Origin: Apiospora phragmitis
Taxonomy: Eukaryota; Ascomycota; Sordariomycetes; Amphisphaeriales; Apiosporaceae
Assembly (NCBI GenBank): GCA_038363925.1
Contig: JAQQWL010000009.1
Location: 806,001-870,000 of the forward strand
Direction of reading: 5' to 3'
DNA: 64,000 bases
This document shows positions 11,345 to 21,498 of this stretch, piece after piece (within the stretch, counting starts at the first letter, position 1; each line of letters opens with the position of its first letter). The translations under genes were made by a program, and so were the position numbers. Below the pieces are notes generated by a model that did no database searches, was not told the DNA's origin, and saw only the letters and a list, made by a program, of their open reading frames with translations.

Positions 11345-11679
11345 GTTTACTTTATCCTTAAAACGCTAAGTTCTTTAAATACCCTTATTTATCTACCTTA
11401 CCGGGTTTAGGTAAGCTTTTTTACTCTCTTTATTTATTATAATATTTATTTATTATAATATCGGGTTATATCGAAAAGTTTTCCGCTTAACGCCCTAAAT
11501 TAAAAAAAACGGAATAACGCTATAACTTAATAACGCTTATTAACGAGTTCGGGGTTAAAGTCCCGCCTTATTCCTTATATACGTCGCGGAAATAAACGTA
11601 TAAAATAATAAAAAGTTCTAACCGATATCGGAAATATATTCGTTTAAACGTATCCTATAATAGCTTAAAGACGTCTGTC

Positions 11680-11960
11680 TCTACGGTGTCACGTATCGTG
11701 GACGAATCTCGGGCTCTTCGTCTTGCAGAGCAAGAGGCGAGCGACTCGCTCCGTTAAGCTAACGCGGCTCTGGAGCAAGCTCATCGGGCTGCTCAAGAAG
11801 CCTTTCTCCGTCTTGAGAAAATTAGAGTCCAGCGGGAGTCCTTGGTAACTCGGGGTGCGGAGATAGCTCGTCGTGGTCTTCGTTTTCTAGACGAGTTGGA
11901 AACGTAGGAGCGCGCGGAGTCCGAGGCCGTAACCGACGTTCATAGCTTTAGTGGTTTTAG
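11680..11960 (+). pseudogene. Antisense coiled-coil-like ORF fragment inside the gypsy element, little affected by RIP
   Basis: This patch is far less AT-rich than its surroundings. On the plus strand, opposite to gag-pol, it reads VSRIVDESRALRLAEQE, then EQAHRAAQEAFLRLEKIR, then RRGLRFLDELE with only a couple of stops. It is an Arg/Ala/Glu/Leu-rich helical pattern. I recall similar predicted proteins beside LTR elements of other filamentous fungi, but cannot name a family. It lies between integrase and the 3' LTR, where some Ty3 elements carry extra genes, although in reverse orientation. Confidence 0.45.
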
Positions 11961-12499
11961 GGTAATTAACTAGTTCGGGACGGATATGGATTTTTCCCTG
12001 CCGTCCGTCCTTTAAAATCCCGAAGTTTCTTAGCGGCGTTCTCTAGGTATCTCCTAGGTTCCTAAGTATTGTCTTTTAATAGGTAACCTTTTTATTAAAC
12101 GAGGTATTTCTAGCTTCGTCCGTCTTACTTTTTATCGAGTATTTTATTTATTTCGTATTTATACTAATCTATTTTAACCTCTAGCTATGTCTTAATTTTT
12201 ACGTTTATTAATATTAGTTCGAGTAATAAAATATAAAAGATAAGGTATATCTATATTATTTTAAATAACGATAATCGGTAATTAATTTTTAAAATAACTT
12301 CGGCGATTTTAAATAGTCTAATCTTTTTAAAGTCTAGTTTATTACTAAGTCGTTTAGTTTTAATATTTTATTAAAGGAAGTAAACTTTTTCCCCCTCTTT
12401 TAAGATAGGTCCCTCTATCCTTTTCTTGTCGGCGTATTTCTTTATTCGATCTTGAAGAAAGATGAGGTCTTCCTGTAACGATATTTAGAGTTGTTTTAG

Positions 12500-15400
12500 T
12501 TTTTCGACTTAAATAGTCGCTATCGGTACTAGCTCTCCTTTTAACGGTATTTAAATAACGTCGGGGTTAAACCCGTAGTTTGCTTTAAAAGGTGATATAT
12601 ATGTGGTCTCGTTATTTACGTTATTATATATAAATTATACTATAGGTAATAACTATACCTAGTTATCCTACTCGTGATTAATATAGTATCGTAAGTACTG
12701 TTTAAATATTTAATTTATACGTTCCGTTTATCCGTCGGTCTACGGATAGTAGGCTATAAATAACTTATACTTAACTCTAAGTTATGCTATAAAAGATTTT
12801 TAGAATTTAGCGGTAAATAACTTATCTCGATCGGAGATAATTATTTCTAATAATTTATACTAATTAATAAGGGTTCTAAAGAAGGTGTATATTAAGTTAT
12901 TTATATCGTTTACTTCTTTATATAGCAGGAAATAGGTATATTTAATAAGTTTATTAGTAATAACTAATATATTATTATACTTAACCTTGGTTATTAGTTC
13001 CTCGAATAGTAATAACTTAACGATAAAATTTAATGCGATCGTTTTCTAAGCTTTATTTAGCGGTAATATAGGTTGTAGCTCCTTATACGGTTAGTATCGT
13101 GCGGTTTTAACTTTATTATAGAGGTTGTATTTGTTAATTACTTTAGTTACTCGTTCCTTAAGATTCTTATAATCGAATTACTTATTAATTCGTTTTTAAG
13201 TCTTAAAAATTCCTTAGTATCCGTGGGCTAAATACGTATAAAACTTCTTAATAAACTCCTCCTGGTACTATTCCGGGATATCGATCTTACCGTATCAATA
13301 CTTAAGTCCATTTCTAATGTCGAGTCCATCCCTGGTCCGGTCTATAAAATCTGTTATCTCGGGGGTATATTCTTTAAATTTCTTAATCTATTTTTCGTAA
13401 AGCTATACCTTATAGGTAGCTTAGATATATTATAATAGTATTAGGTTTTTATCCTTATTATAAATAAGGATTATACGTGTTTCTAATAGCACGTCTTATT
13501 AATGGTCTGGTTTTTGGCTTAAAGCGTCGGCCCTGCTATTATCGCTACCCTTTCGGTAAATAATAACGAAGTTAAATTCCGATAGGAATTCTAACCATCG
13601 TATTTATTATTTATTTAGCTCCTTATTAATAATAAACGTTATAAGGTTTTTATAATTTGTATAAACCTTTATAAAGTTTTTAATACTATTTAAATAATGT
13701 TTCTATTCTTCGAAAGCTTTAATAATAATTATTAACTCCTTGTCGTAGATCTGGTAATTAAGTTCTAGTCTATTTAATTTCTTAGAAAAGAATGCGACGG
13801 GGTACGATTTTCCGTTATCGTCTCGTTAACTCAGCTAGCCTTTAATCGCATAGTTTGATACGTTGGTCTCGACCTTAAAAGGTTTATTAAGATTTGCTAC
13901 GCGAAGTACTAGTTCGTTAAAGATCCTATCCTTAATAGTTTAAAAGGCCGATTCTTTCTCGTTTATCCATCGGAATAGTATATCCTTCCGTATTAAGTGC
14001 GTAAGAGGTGTCGCTATCCTATTAAATCCGGGGATAAAGATCTGGTAATAGTTAATTAATCCTAAAAAAGATCTAACTTCTATAGCGTTTATAGGCTTAG
14101 GCCACTTTCGTACTATTAACACTTTAGAGGGCTCTATTCGGATTTCTCCCGGGGATACCACGTATCCTACGAAAGTGACTAATTTCTATATATCGGCATG
14201 AACTGTGGTTCCTTTCCTCCCTTAAGGGGTATCTCGTAATCCTACCGTATATAAGGCGGTAAACCCGTCTTTAGCTTCTTACTAAAGAGGTTTCCAAACT
14301 GCCGGTACTCTTCTGGTATAGTCGTCGTAACGCTCGGCTTAGGCTCTTTAGTAATAATATATACCCGAAGGACTTTAGGCTTGTTCGGGGGTCCCTTCTT
14401 AAAACGTTGCCCAGCGGCTAAACCTCTTCTTAGTATATCTTACTAAAGTTAGCCTGTTTTCCAGTTAATTTTAAAATTATTTACCCGTAATTAGGGTATC
14501 CCTAGTATTATGTTGTATCTTGATACTTCTGTAATATTACACGTAATTCGTTTATAACGTCTTCCGATATTAACCGAAAAGTTCGCAACTTCCCTTCGTA
14601 CTTTTCTATTTTCGTAGGTTATAAGTCCTTTATTGACGGTTTTAAGTCGGTATAGGGCGTTTTTCTTTTATTAATTTAATTCTAAGCTATTAATAATTCT
14701 TAATAAGATATAATTTCTTTACGCTCCGTTATCGAGTAACGCTTTAATAATAACTCTTTTAACGTTTATTAATAGTATAATATATTTATAAATATCTCGT
14801 TTATCCGTTATAATATATAAGGACTTATTTTATCCCGCCTAATATCGTCCTTCTATATTCGGCGGCGACTATTTCCGATTACTACTAGAACTTAATTCGT
14901 TTTTTAACTAATCTCTAATAGTGCCGAATCTGTTCATACAGCGTAGCTCGCTTATAAATAGGGGGTGGTATAGTAGATCTAGTTATTATAATTAATTTAC
15001 GTATTTAGAATTCGGGTTCCTTTATAAACCTTAATTCCGTTTAAGATTTTACGGGGTTATTAGCCCGTCTTTATTAGATTAGGATAACTTCGCCGTTGTT
15101 ATTAATGCGGCTACTAGTAATATCGGCTATTTGAAATAGTCGTTCATTCGTGTTTTAGAATACCCGATTTCGGAATTCTTCGTCCTCCTAAAGGCGTGGA
15201 TCGTATATTTTGTAAATATCGATCGTAATAGCGGATCGTTATTCTCGCGTTATTTATAATTATTAGAAAGCTCGGAACTTTTCTTATATGTAGTCGAGAT
15301 ATCGGTCCTCGTTATATATCGTTTAATATTATTCTTTTAAGTAGTATTTTTTTAATTATTAAGGATTTTTTTATATTAATAAGTACGCTCGCCGTAAGTC

Positions 15401-15950
15401 GGGAATAATAGTTTTAACTTTCCCGATTATATAATTTAAATATAAACGTGTAATAGGTTTTTTTTTAATTTTTCGAAGAAATTAATCGTTTTTTAATTTC
15501 TTCGCGAAATATTCGATATAAGCGTTATATATATAAAATATTTATAATAACGTAAAATAAACCTCGTAAATAAAAAATACTCGAAGGTCGTTTTTTATAA
15601 AATAGTTTTCGTATACTCCTTATTCGAAACTATAAGTAATAAGGGTTTATCGTAATTTCCGAGACTCGGGGGATGGGACGCCGGGGATAGCGAGCTATCC
15701 GTCTACCTCTAGACTTCGTGGTTTCGTAATTTCGGATATTAGCTCACTTAGGGGTATACCGACTAATTATTCGTATCCCTCTAAATTAATACCTTTATCT
15801 TCCGACTTATAAGGTACGAGGGTAATATTTCTTATAGGTTCTCGTTTAATTATAACGAGGGTTCGTATTTTACGGCCTCCTTTCTTCGGGGCTTTAGGGA
15901 ATTATCCGGTTCCTTCCTTATTTACTAAGTAAATAGAGTACCTATCGTTA
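12500..15950 (-). pseudogene. Ty3/gypsy pol remnant: protease end, RNase H, integrase; RT core deleted
   Basis: Boundaries are approximate. Reading down the minus strand, the protease end (NIILGIP...LRVNNFKINW) is near 14520-14470. A linker (PEEYRQFGNLFSKKL, PIYRN) ends near 14182. Next comes FVGYVVSPGEIRIEPSKV with SFLGLINYYQIFIPGFNRIA (14171-13990), the segment after the RT core. RNase H ([23 protein letters not shown]) is near 13900-13740. Integrase (RVTKVINKYNLYNKVKTARY, then ALNFI, ILVITNKLIKYTYF) is near 13170-12930. The zinc-binding cysteines read as Tyr and the first catalytic Asp reads as Asn. Confidence 0.8.
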
Positions 15951-16049
15951 TAGCAGGCTATTTAAAATAAACTACCGTATAATACGTTTAACGTATTATT
16001 AGCGCTACTTCCTTTAATAGTTATTAAGGTTTCTTTTATTTTAATAACG

Positions 16050-17220
16050 TTAACTTATCATTCATCCGGGACACGGTTAAACGTCTTCTTAAGGCTTCTA
16101 TAGTCCCGTACAAAGTGCCCGTTCTTCCCGTAGTTATAATAAGTAACGTCCTTTTTTTTACGCTCGCCTTTATTATTTTATTAAATAACGTCGAGGTCTA
16201 TAAATCTACTATATTAACCGTAAACGGTAAATCGTAACTTATTATTAATTAGTTATCGTGGTTATTTAACGTTAGCTCGGTTAGCTTAGCTTTAATTATT
16301 CTACCGAGGTTATCCTCCTTACTTCTCCTTACATCGTTCGTAAAGCCGGGTATCGATTTTAATAACTAATTCTATATATTAAAAGAAGTTAGTAAGGGTA
16401 TTAAATTAGCTTAGCTCGTCCTTAACCTCCTCTTTAAAGCCTCGATAATATATTATAATTTTAGTGTTTTCGGTATTATCGAAACGTGCCATAATACGTC
16501 GGAACTCTACCGAGTAGCTAGCTATAGACCCTTTTTATCGTAAGGTCTCGAGTTCTCGTTCCGCCTGCCGTTTCTTATCGGGATCTTAAAAAAATAATTT
16601 AAGGGCCTCCTTAAATCCCTCGTAACTATTAAAAATTTTTTAAGTTTTATTTCGGTATAGTTCGACTTATTAATCATATTTTATAAGTTCGTCGAGGTAA
16701 GGTTCGAACTAAATAAGTGCCTTACCTTTTAAAAAAGAAGCGGCGTACACCACGCGCTAGGTTAAATCGGTAAACGTTCCTTTATAAAACCGTTAATAAG
16801 CCTTAACCTAAACTAAAAATCCTCGAAAATTCCCGCTAGTCTTATTAAAAATATTAGGGGTACTAATCTTTATTCCTCCTTTAAATACGACAAGGGTTTA
16901 AATAATATTAGCAGCTACTTAAAGAACTCGGATCTATTCTCGTAGGTCGCTAGAATCGGTCTCATCCTTATTAAAGGATTCAGGTCGCTAATAATTCCGG
17001 AAGTTACGATTCTTATTCTCGAATCGGGCGTAATAAGTCTTATAATTAGTATTCTTTTACTTTAAAGCCTTAAGTCGCTCCTTAAATACTTGCTGCTCGT
17101 TATTATTATTATCGCTATCGATATTTATAAGAAAGGGTAATTACGTAGCGCTAAGTCCAGCGGCTAATCCTTTCCCGTAACGAGTATTACTATTAGTAAA
17201 GGTAGATATGTTTCTTAAGA
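16050..17220 (-). pseudogene. Ty3/gypsy gag remnant with an inactivated zinc knuckle
   Basis: Boundaries are approximate. The minus strand reads VVYAASFFKGKAL, ELETLRQKGSIASYSVEFRR, IMARFDN and YRGFKEEVKDELS, the typical capsid pattern of fungal gypsy elements. Near 16143-16086 the knuckle reads YYNYGKNGHFVRDYRSLKKT: the His and spacing are kept, but each zinc Cys (TGY) has become Tyr (TAY). In-frame stops are frequent. Confidence 0.75.
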
Positions 17221-17272
17221 GATATTACTTAAAGGTTTAAGTAATAATTCGTAAGAATAAAAGCGATTAAAA

Positions 17273-17898
17273 TATAATGAACGGCTATTAAGGTTTAATA
17301 AAAACCTTGTAAACGTACTATTAATTTATATTAACTTAAACGAAAAAGTATTTAAACGTATAAAAAACTCGGTCTTTTAATATAATAAATAATATTTTAA
17401 TTAATTATAAAACTTAATTAAAAAGTATAATAAATTTATTAAAATAATATACCTTATTAATATATTAAATTAATATTTAAATTAATCGTTAAAATAAAAA
17501 ATATTTATTTAAAATATATAAGAAATACTCGTAATTATATATCTAATTTCTCCTCCACCGATCCTTTGGCTTAATAGCTTACCAATACTCCTTATAGTGA
17601 TCCCCTAAGCCGTTAATTTATTAGATCAGTGGCTCATTCTAATTGAGCCGGTGATCCAGTGAGCCGGTCACGTGATCCTTCGTTCGTGAAGTTCTTCCCT
17701 AGGCTCGTGGGTGTTCGTTCTGCTTGTTCGGGGCTGGGTATCTCAGGAGGTGCCTTCTGTCTGGTTCGTAATGCCGGTTTCTGTTTCTTGTTTGCGGTCT
17801 TGCTTAGTTGGTCGCATAGGTAAGCGCCTTCTTGCGGAATATCGTGGTGCCTTCCCGTAAAGTGGGTCCGGGCCGCATAATTAAGCTAGGTTGTAACA
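17273..17898 (-). repeat. Right (5') LTR
   Basis: It starts TATAATGAACGG and ends GGTTGTAACA, retaining the terminal CA. The stretch at about 17640-17890 keeps many CA/TG dinucleotides that are TA in the left LTR, so the two LTRs have suffered RIP unequally. Confidence 0.88.
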
Positions 17899-17903
17899 CG
17901 CAT
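17899..17903 (+). repeat. Target-site duplication, right copy (CGCAT)
   Basis: It matches 10698-10702. The transposase reading resumes through it as AHITHILKEDF, showing the exact original insertion point. Confidence 0.85.
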
Positions 17904-18622
17904 ATTACTCATATTTTAAAAGAGGATTTCCTACTAGCGTTTTTAAAAGCGTTCTAAGCGACTTTCACCGTTTTAAATATACGAGGAGGCTTTCGAAGGA
18001 CAAGACTCGTCCCGTATAATTTAGAATATATTATTTTATAATTAAATATAAAGTTACGTATTTTAACACCTCCGGGGACGTTTTTCGGCTTACTTATTCC
18101 TTAAGAATTAAAAACTTTAAATAACTCGATTAAAGCTTAATCTTAAACCGAATACGTTTAAAACTATATTATATAATATTAAAATAACTTTTCAACGTTT
18201 ATTTTAATTAGTTTTAACTAAATTATAAAAGTTATAACGTATATTATATACCGAGTTACTTTTTTAAAAAGTAAGAACGCGATACTTTAAAAAGTAAATA
18301 AAATGTTTAGCTAGCGCCGCCGTACGAAAAAAAAATGGCTATAAAATAAAGGATCACTTCGTATATAAGCTAGAAAAGACTTATAGTCTTAAAAGGACGT
18401 TAATAGATAGTTATAAAACGAATCGCGTCGGAGGAGTAATCGTATAAAAACGTTTAAGACACGCTTATAACGTTATAGAATCTATGGAGAGCCCGGGTAT
18501 AATACGCGTACTTATTAAAATAATATAAAAATATTTAAAGATAAGGATTTTAATTAATTTTAATATATTAAATACGTTATAATAAAATTAACTTATATTT
18601 TATTAAAAAGGGTATAAAAAAA
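17904..18622 (+). pseudogene. pogo-like transposase, 3' part
   Basis: Directly after the duplicated CGCAT the frame continues ITHILKEDFLLAFLKAF, a stop in place of Gln, then FTVLNIRGGFRRTRLVPYN. This is the conserved segment that follows the DDE core in pogo/Fot transposases. A degenerate C-terminal tail with an RRRTKKK patch runs to about 18400. RIP-type stops persist. Confidence 0.7.
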
Positions 18623-18664
18623 TAGAACATTCGCTTGTATAAGACATTCGCTTATGGGATACGT
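18623..18664 (-). repeat. Right terminal inverted repeat of the pogo-like element
   Basis: Reverse-complemented it reads ACGTATCCCATAAGCGAATG and onward. All six differences from the left repeat are C on the left and T on the right (inverted), as RIP would leave. Confidence 0.9.
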
Positions 18665-18666
18665 TA

Positions 18667-19793
18667 GTTGAAGTTGCAATAAGTTCAAGATTATTGCCTT
18701 ATATGCTAGGAAAGTCTCCGAGGTCATTTCTCCGAACACCGCGGTTCGGGCAACCTCAGCAGATATTGGTGTACTTTTAGTCAGGAATAGGGGTAATAAT
18801 CAAGCCATTATCATTTGCAATTGTGCCATATTTTTATCGATTTACACATGTTTCCCAATTCAAAGCTGCCAGTGAACAGCTCTATGGAGCAGTGAGAACG
18901 GTTATTGTGGCCATTTGAGGTCTCCAGCTGTATCAGCGAAACGAGAAAGCTGAATTCCCGGCCTGAAGGCCCTGTAACATAACAACTTACAGGGGGTTGA
19001 AAGGCTAACCCGTAGCGCCTAGCTGCCCTGAGCATTCATTGTCGGCCCAAGGTTCAACTGATCGATTTAGCTACTTGGGATAGATTGGATGACAGCCGAG
19101 TGATGGGATTCCCCCAACTTTCAGTATTCAGGTACTTCAGGTCAATGTATCTATACAAATTAGACTGGATCCCAACATATCATTTTCATTTATCGAGATG
19201 TTGTGCACACTGCGTAGAAAGTAGACAGGAATTTCTTTGATGGGAGGTTGAAGGGTGCACAGCATCAAACCAAAAACGTCCGTGCGCTGGATTACTGCAG
19301 ACACTCCCAGCCTCACTGGAGCTCACCGTCGCCGCGTCTGCCTGGTTGATACCTAATGAACAAAGAAGCACGTCAATTCGCCCTTTGTGTTGCCAACCAC
19401 GACCTCGAATCGAAACAAGACAATAACATAACTATTCGGTCCATTCGGCCGTGTGACACAGCGTCTTTGGCGCAATCCCCTTACGTTTTTGGCATTGTCA
19501 CCTTCCTCACTTCGCCCAAATTGGAAGGCCGCTTCTGCAACGCGCCGTTACCGCTTTCATATTGGCTGACCGCTCACGTCGTCCATCACCTTGGAGTCTA
19601 CAACAATTTCAGAGACCGAGGCGATCTTCCTAGGTCCTACTGAGGGCTAAAGGGTCTTCTTACTCGGGAGCCTCCCTTCGATGCTGTCCAGACCCGGTCA
19701 CACTGCATTCGCATTGACTGCGTCTCTACCATACCTACCTTCGACCACTTGGCCTTGACCCCATCCCGGCCGGATATTCATTCCGCCCTTTCC
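18667..19793. other. Spacer with normal base composition
   Basis: The AT-rich character stops sharply at the TA target duplication. No convincing coding sequence is seen; the open frames at 18811-19035 and 19356-19643 lack family features. It contains the upstream region of the XLF gene. Confidence 0.5.
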
Positions 19794-21498
19794 ATGGCAG
19801 CAACGACTCTGAAGTGGGTGCCGCTGCCGGCCTTTGAAAATAGCATCCCCGCCTTGATCGTCTCACCCAATTTCGGCACCAATACATACAAACTGCATGT
19901 GTCCGATCTGGCCAATGTATGGACCGAGTCTTTAGACCGAAAGGCTATTTTTACCCGAAGCATCCAGGAGGATACCAGCATCGATCTCACAGAAGGCCCT
20001 GATCAGATGACCATTCTGCTCAACTACCTCCAGGCTGCATTCGATATGTCGAGCCCGCAGCACCACCAGACCAAGCTCACACTGGAGGCCGCCCCAAAAG
20101 GAGGGCTTGTACTACTCATCACCTGCACCCTACCAGGCGGCCTGAAACCCCTGAAATGGCCCGTCAATCTCACCAAGCAGTTGCCCGCCTCACTCGCCTC
20201 GGAGCTTGTACTCCCCTTAGTCCAGTCACAGCAAGCCCGGGCTCATGAGATTGAAAATCTAATCGCTACTCTTCATCAGAAGGATGCCGTTATCACCAAA
20301 CTAGTAGAGAAGCTTGATGCTGTGGGGACAGGGCTAGAGGATGTCTTCAATGCCCTGTCTGGGAAGCGCAAGATATCGCGACTGGCAGCGGGTACCAAGG
20401 TCAACGGTCTTGCCCCGTTTAATGAGTCTGAATGGAGACTGGCTATGAGCCAAGGCGCCCCAGCTCCTGGTGATGCAGCATCTCTTGTTCAAGATGTTCT
20501 CGGAGGTCCCAATGCTATTCATCTGAAAGATTCTGGAATTCGCGCATCTGATGACTTGAATGACTGGTGGGAGCACATGGGAGCAGGACCCGTGCCAACA
20601 CTCGTTCAGGAATCTACAGAAACCATAGAGGGCGGAGAGAAGGACGAGGTACAGCAAAAAGAGGAAACTCCCACGGATGACGACGATGACTTCCAGGTTC
20701 AAGCCACACCGCCCCATCTGGCATCGAAGCGGAGACAACAACATGATGCAGGACATGACGATGGTACAACCGAGGACGATGGGTCTGATTTTAACCCAAG
20801 CAACCGCCCTTCCCGAGCAAGGAGACGAAGAAGCCCCTTCCGCGGCGACTAGGTACAATAGGCAACAAAGGTGTCTCCCAACGAGCTCGATCGTCTTCAG
20901 CGAACCAATCGTCCCAGAGCGGCACTCCATTTGACAAAGATAATACAGCATCGGAATCTGATACCGAGCCGGTGAAACCTTCACCCAAGAAAGGTCCTGC
21001 CAAGAAGATCGGGCTCATCGGAAAGAAGCGAGGATCAACCCCACAACCTGTCAAGTCCCCCACCCCGACTCCAGCGCAACCTTCACGTCAAGACGACGAC
21101 GATGCCACGGAATCGGACGATGGGCCCCAAAAGGAGAAATCGCCCCACCCTCTTCACCGCCCAAGCCGCCCCCTTCTCCACGCAAGAGAGGCGGGCTAGG
21201 GACAATTGGGGGCAGATCCAAGACAGTAACTAGACAGTCACGGTCGCCTTCTCTAGATCAAAATCGGGGTGCCACGACAGCAAGCACCGCTAAACCCAAG
21301 GCTGGCCGGCTGGGAGTCATTGGCAAGCGACGCCCAGAAGAGCAAGCACAGCAGAGCAGTTCCAAGCACGCAGGACAGGAATTGTCCGAAGAATCAGAGA
21401 CGGAGGAGCAGGTAGCCGAGCGTAGGCGAGCTGAGCTGGCAAAGGACCTGGAGCGCAAAGCCGCGGCAGCGCCCGCTAAGAAGAAACGGAGGTTCTGA
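19794..21498 (+). CDS. XLF/Nej1-type non-homologous end-joining factor
   Basis: XLF/Nej1 stabilises DNA-ligase IV/Lif1 and Ku at double-strand breaks in the nucleus. The ATG at 19794 (MAATTLKWVPLPAFE) opens the head domain, with YKLHVSDLANVWTESLDRKA and TSIDLTEGPDQM, followed by a coiled-coil stalk near residues 150-190 (SQQARAHEIENLIATLHQK). The C-terminal half is disordered, acidic then basic, with four copies of an LG-x-IG-basic motif (LGTIGNKG, IGLIGKKRG, LGTIGGRSK, LGVIGKRRP). It ends PAKKKRRF, which resembles the Ku-binding terminus of XLF. Two single-base losses break the frame, near 20845-20850 and in GGGCCCCAAAA at 21122-21132. With both corrected the gene is 568 codons without introns. 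The raw frame stops at 20852 (352 residues from this ATG). Confidence 0.75.

Larger units (their letters stand above)
10703..17898 (-). mobile_element. Ty3/gypsy LTR retrotransposon, full-length but dead, inserted in the pogo transposase
   Basis: The element is 7196 bp with two 626-bp LTRs and a 5-bp target duplication. Orientation is minus, so the right LTR is the 5' LTR. Gag, protease, RNase H and integrase fragments can be read in that order on the minus strand, and a polypurine tract adjoins the 3' (left) LTR. RNase H before integrase is the Ty3/gypsy order. Stops, Cys-to-Tyr and Asp-to-Asn changes run throughout. The reverse-transcriptase core is missing. Transposition by itself is impossible. 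Confidence 0.88.
9603..18664 (+). mobile_element. pogo/Fot-family (Tc1-mariner superfamily) DNA transposon, RIP-degraded and split by an LTR element
   Basis: The outer element has 42-bp terminal inverted repeats flanked on both sides by TA (9601-9602 and 18665-18666), the target duplication of Tc1/mariner elements. Removing the inserted LTR element and one CGCAT copy leaves about 1.86 kb, the usual size of Fot-type elements. The plus strand encodes a decayed transposase (see the separate entry). The whole element is very AT-rich and full of TA, unlike the genes on either side. Confidence 0.85.

Noticed and set aside
13940..14161. 74-codon minus-strand frame as a host gene
   Set aside because: The sequence (FLGLINYYQIFIPGF) is the post-RT segment of a gypsy pol inside an LTR element, not a host gene.
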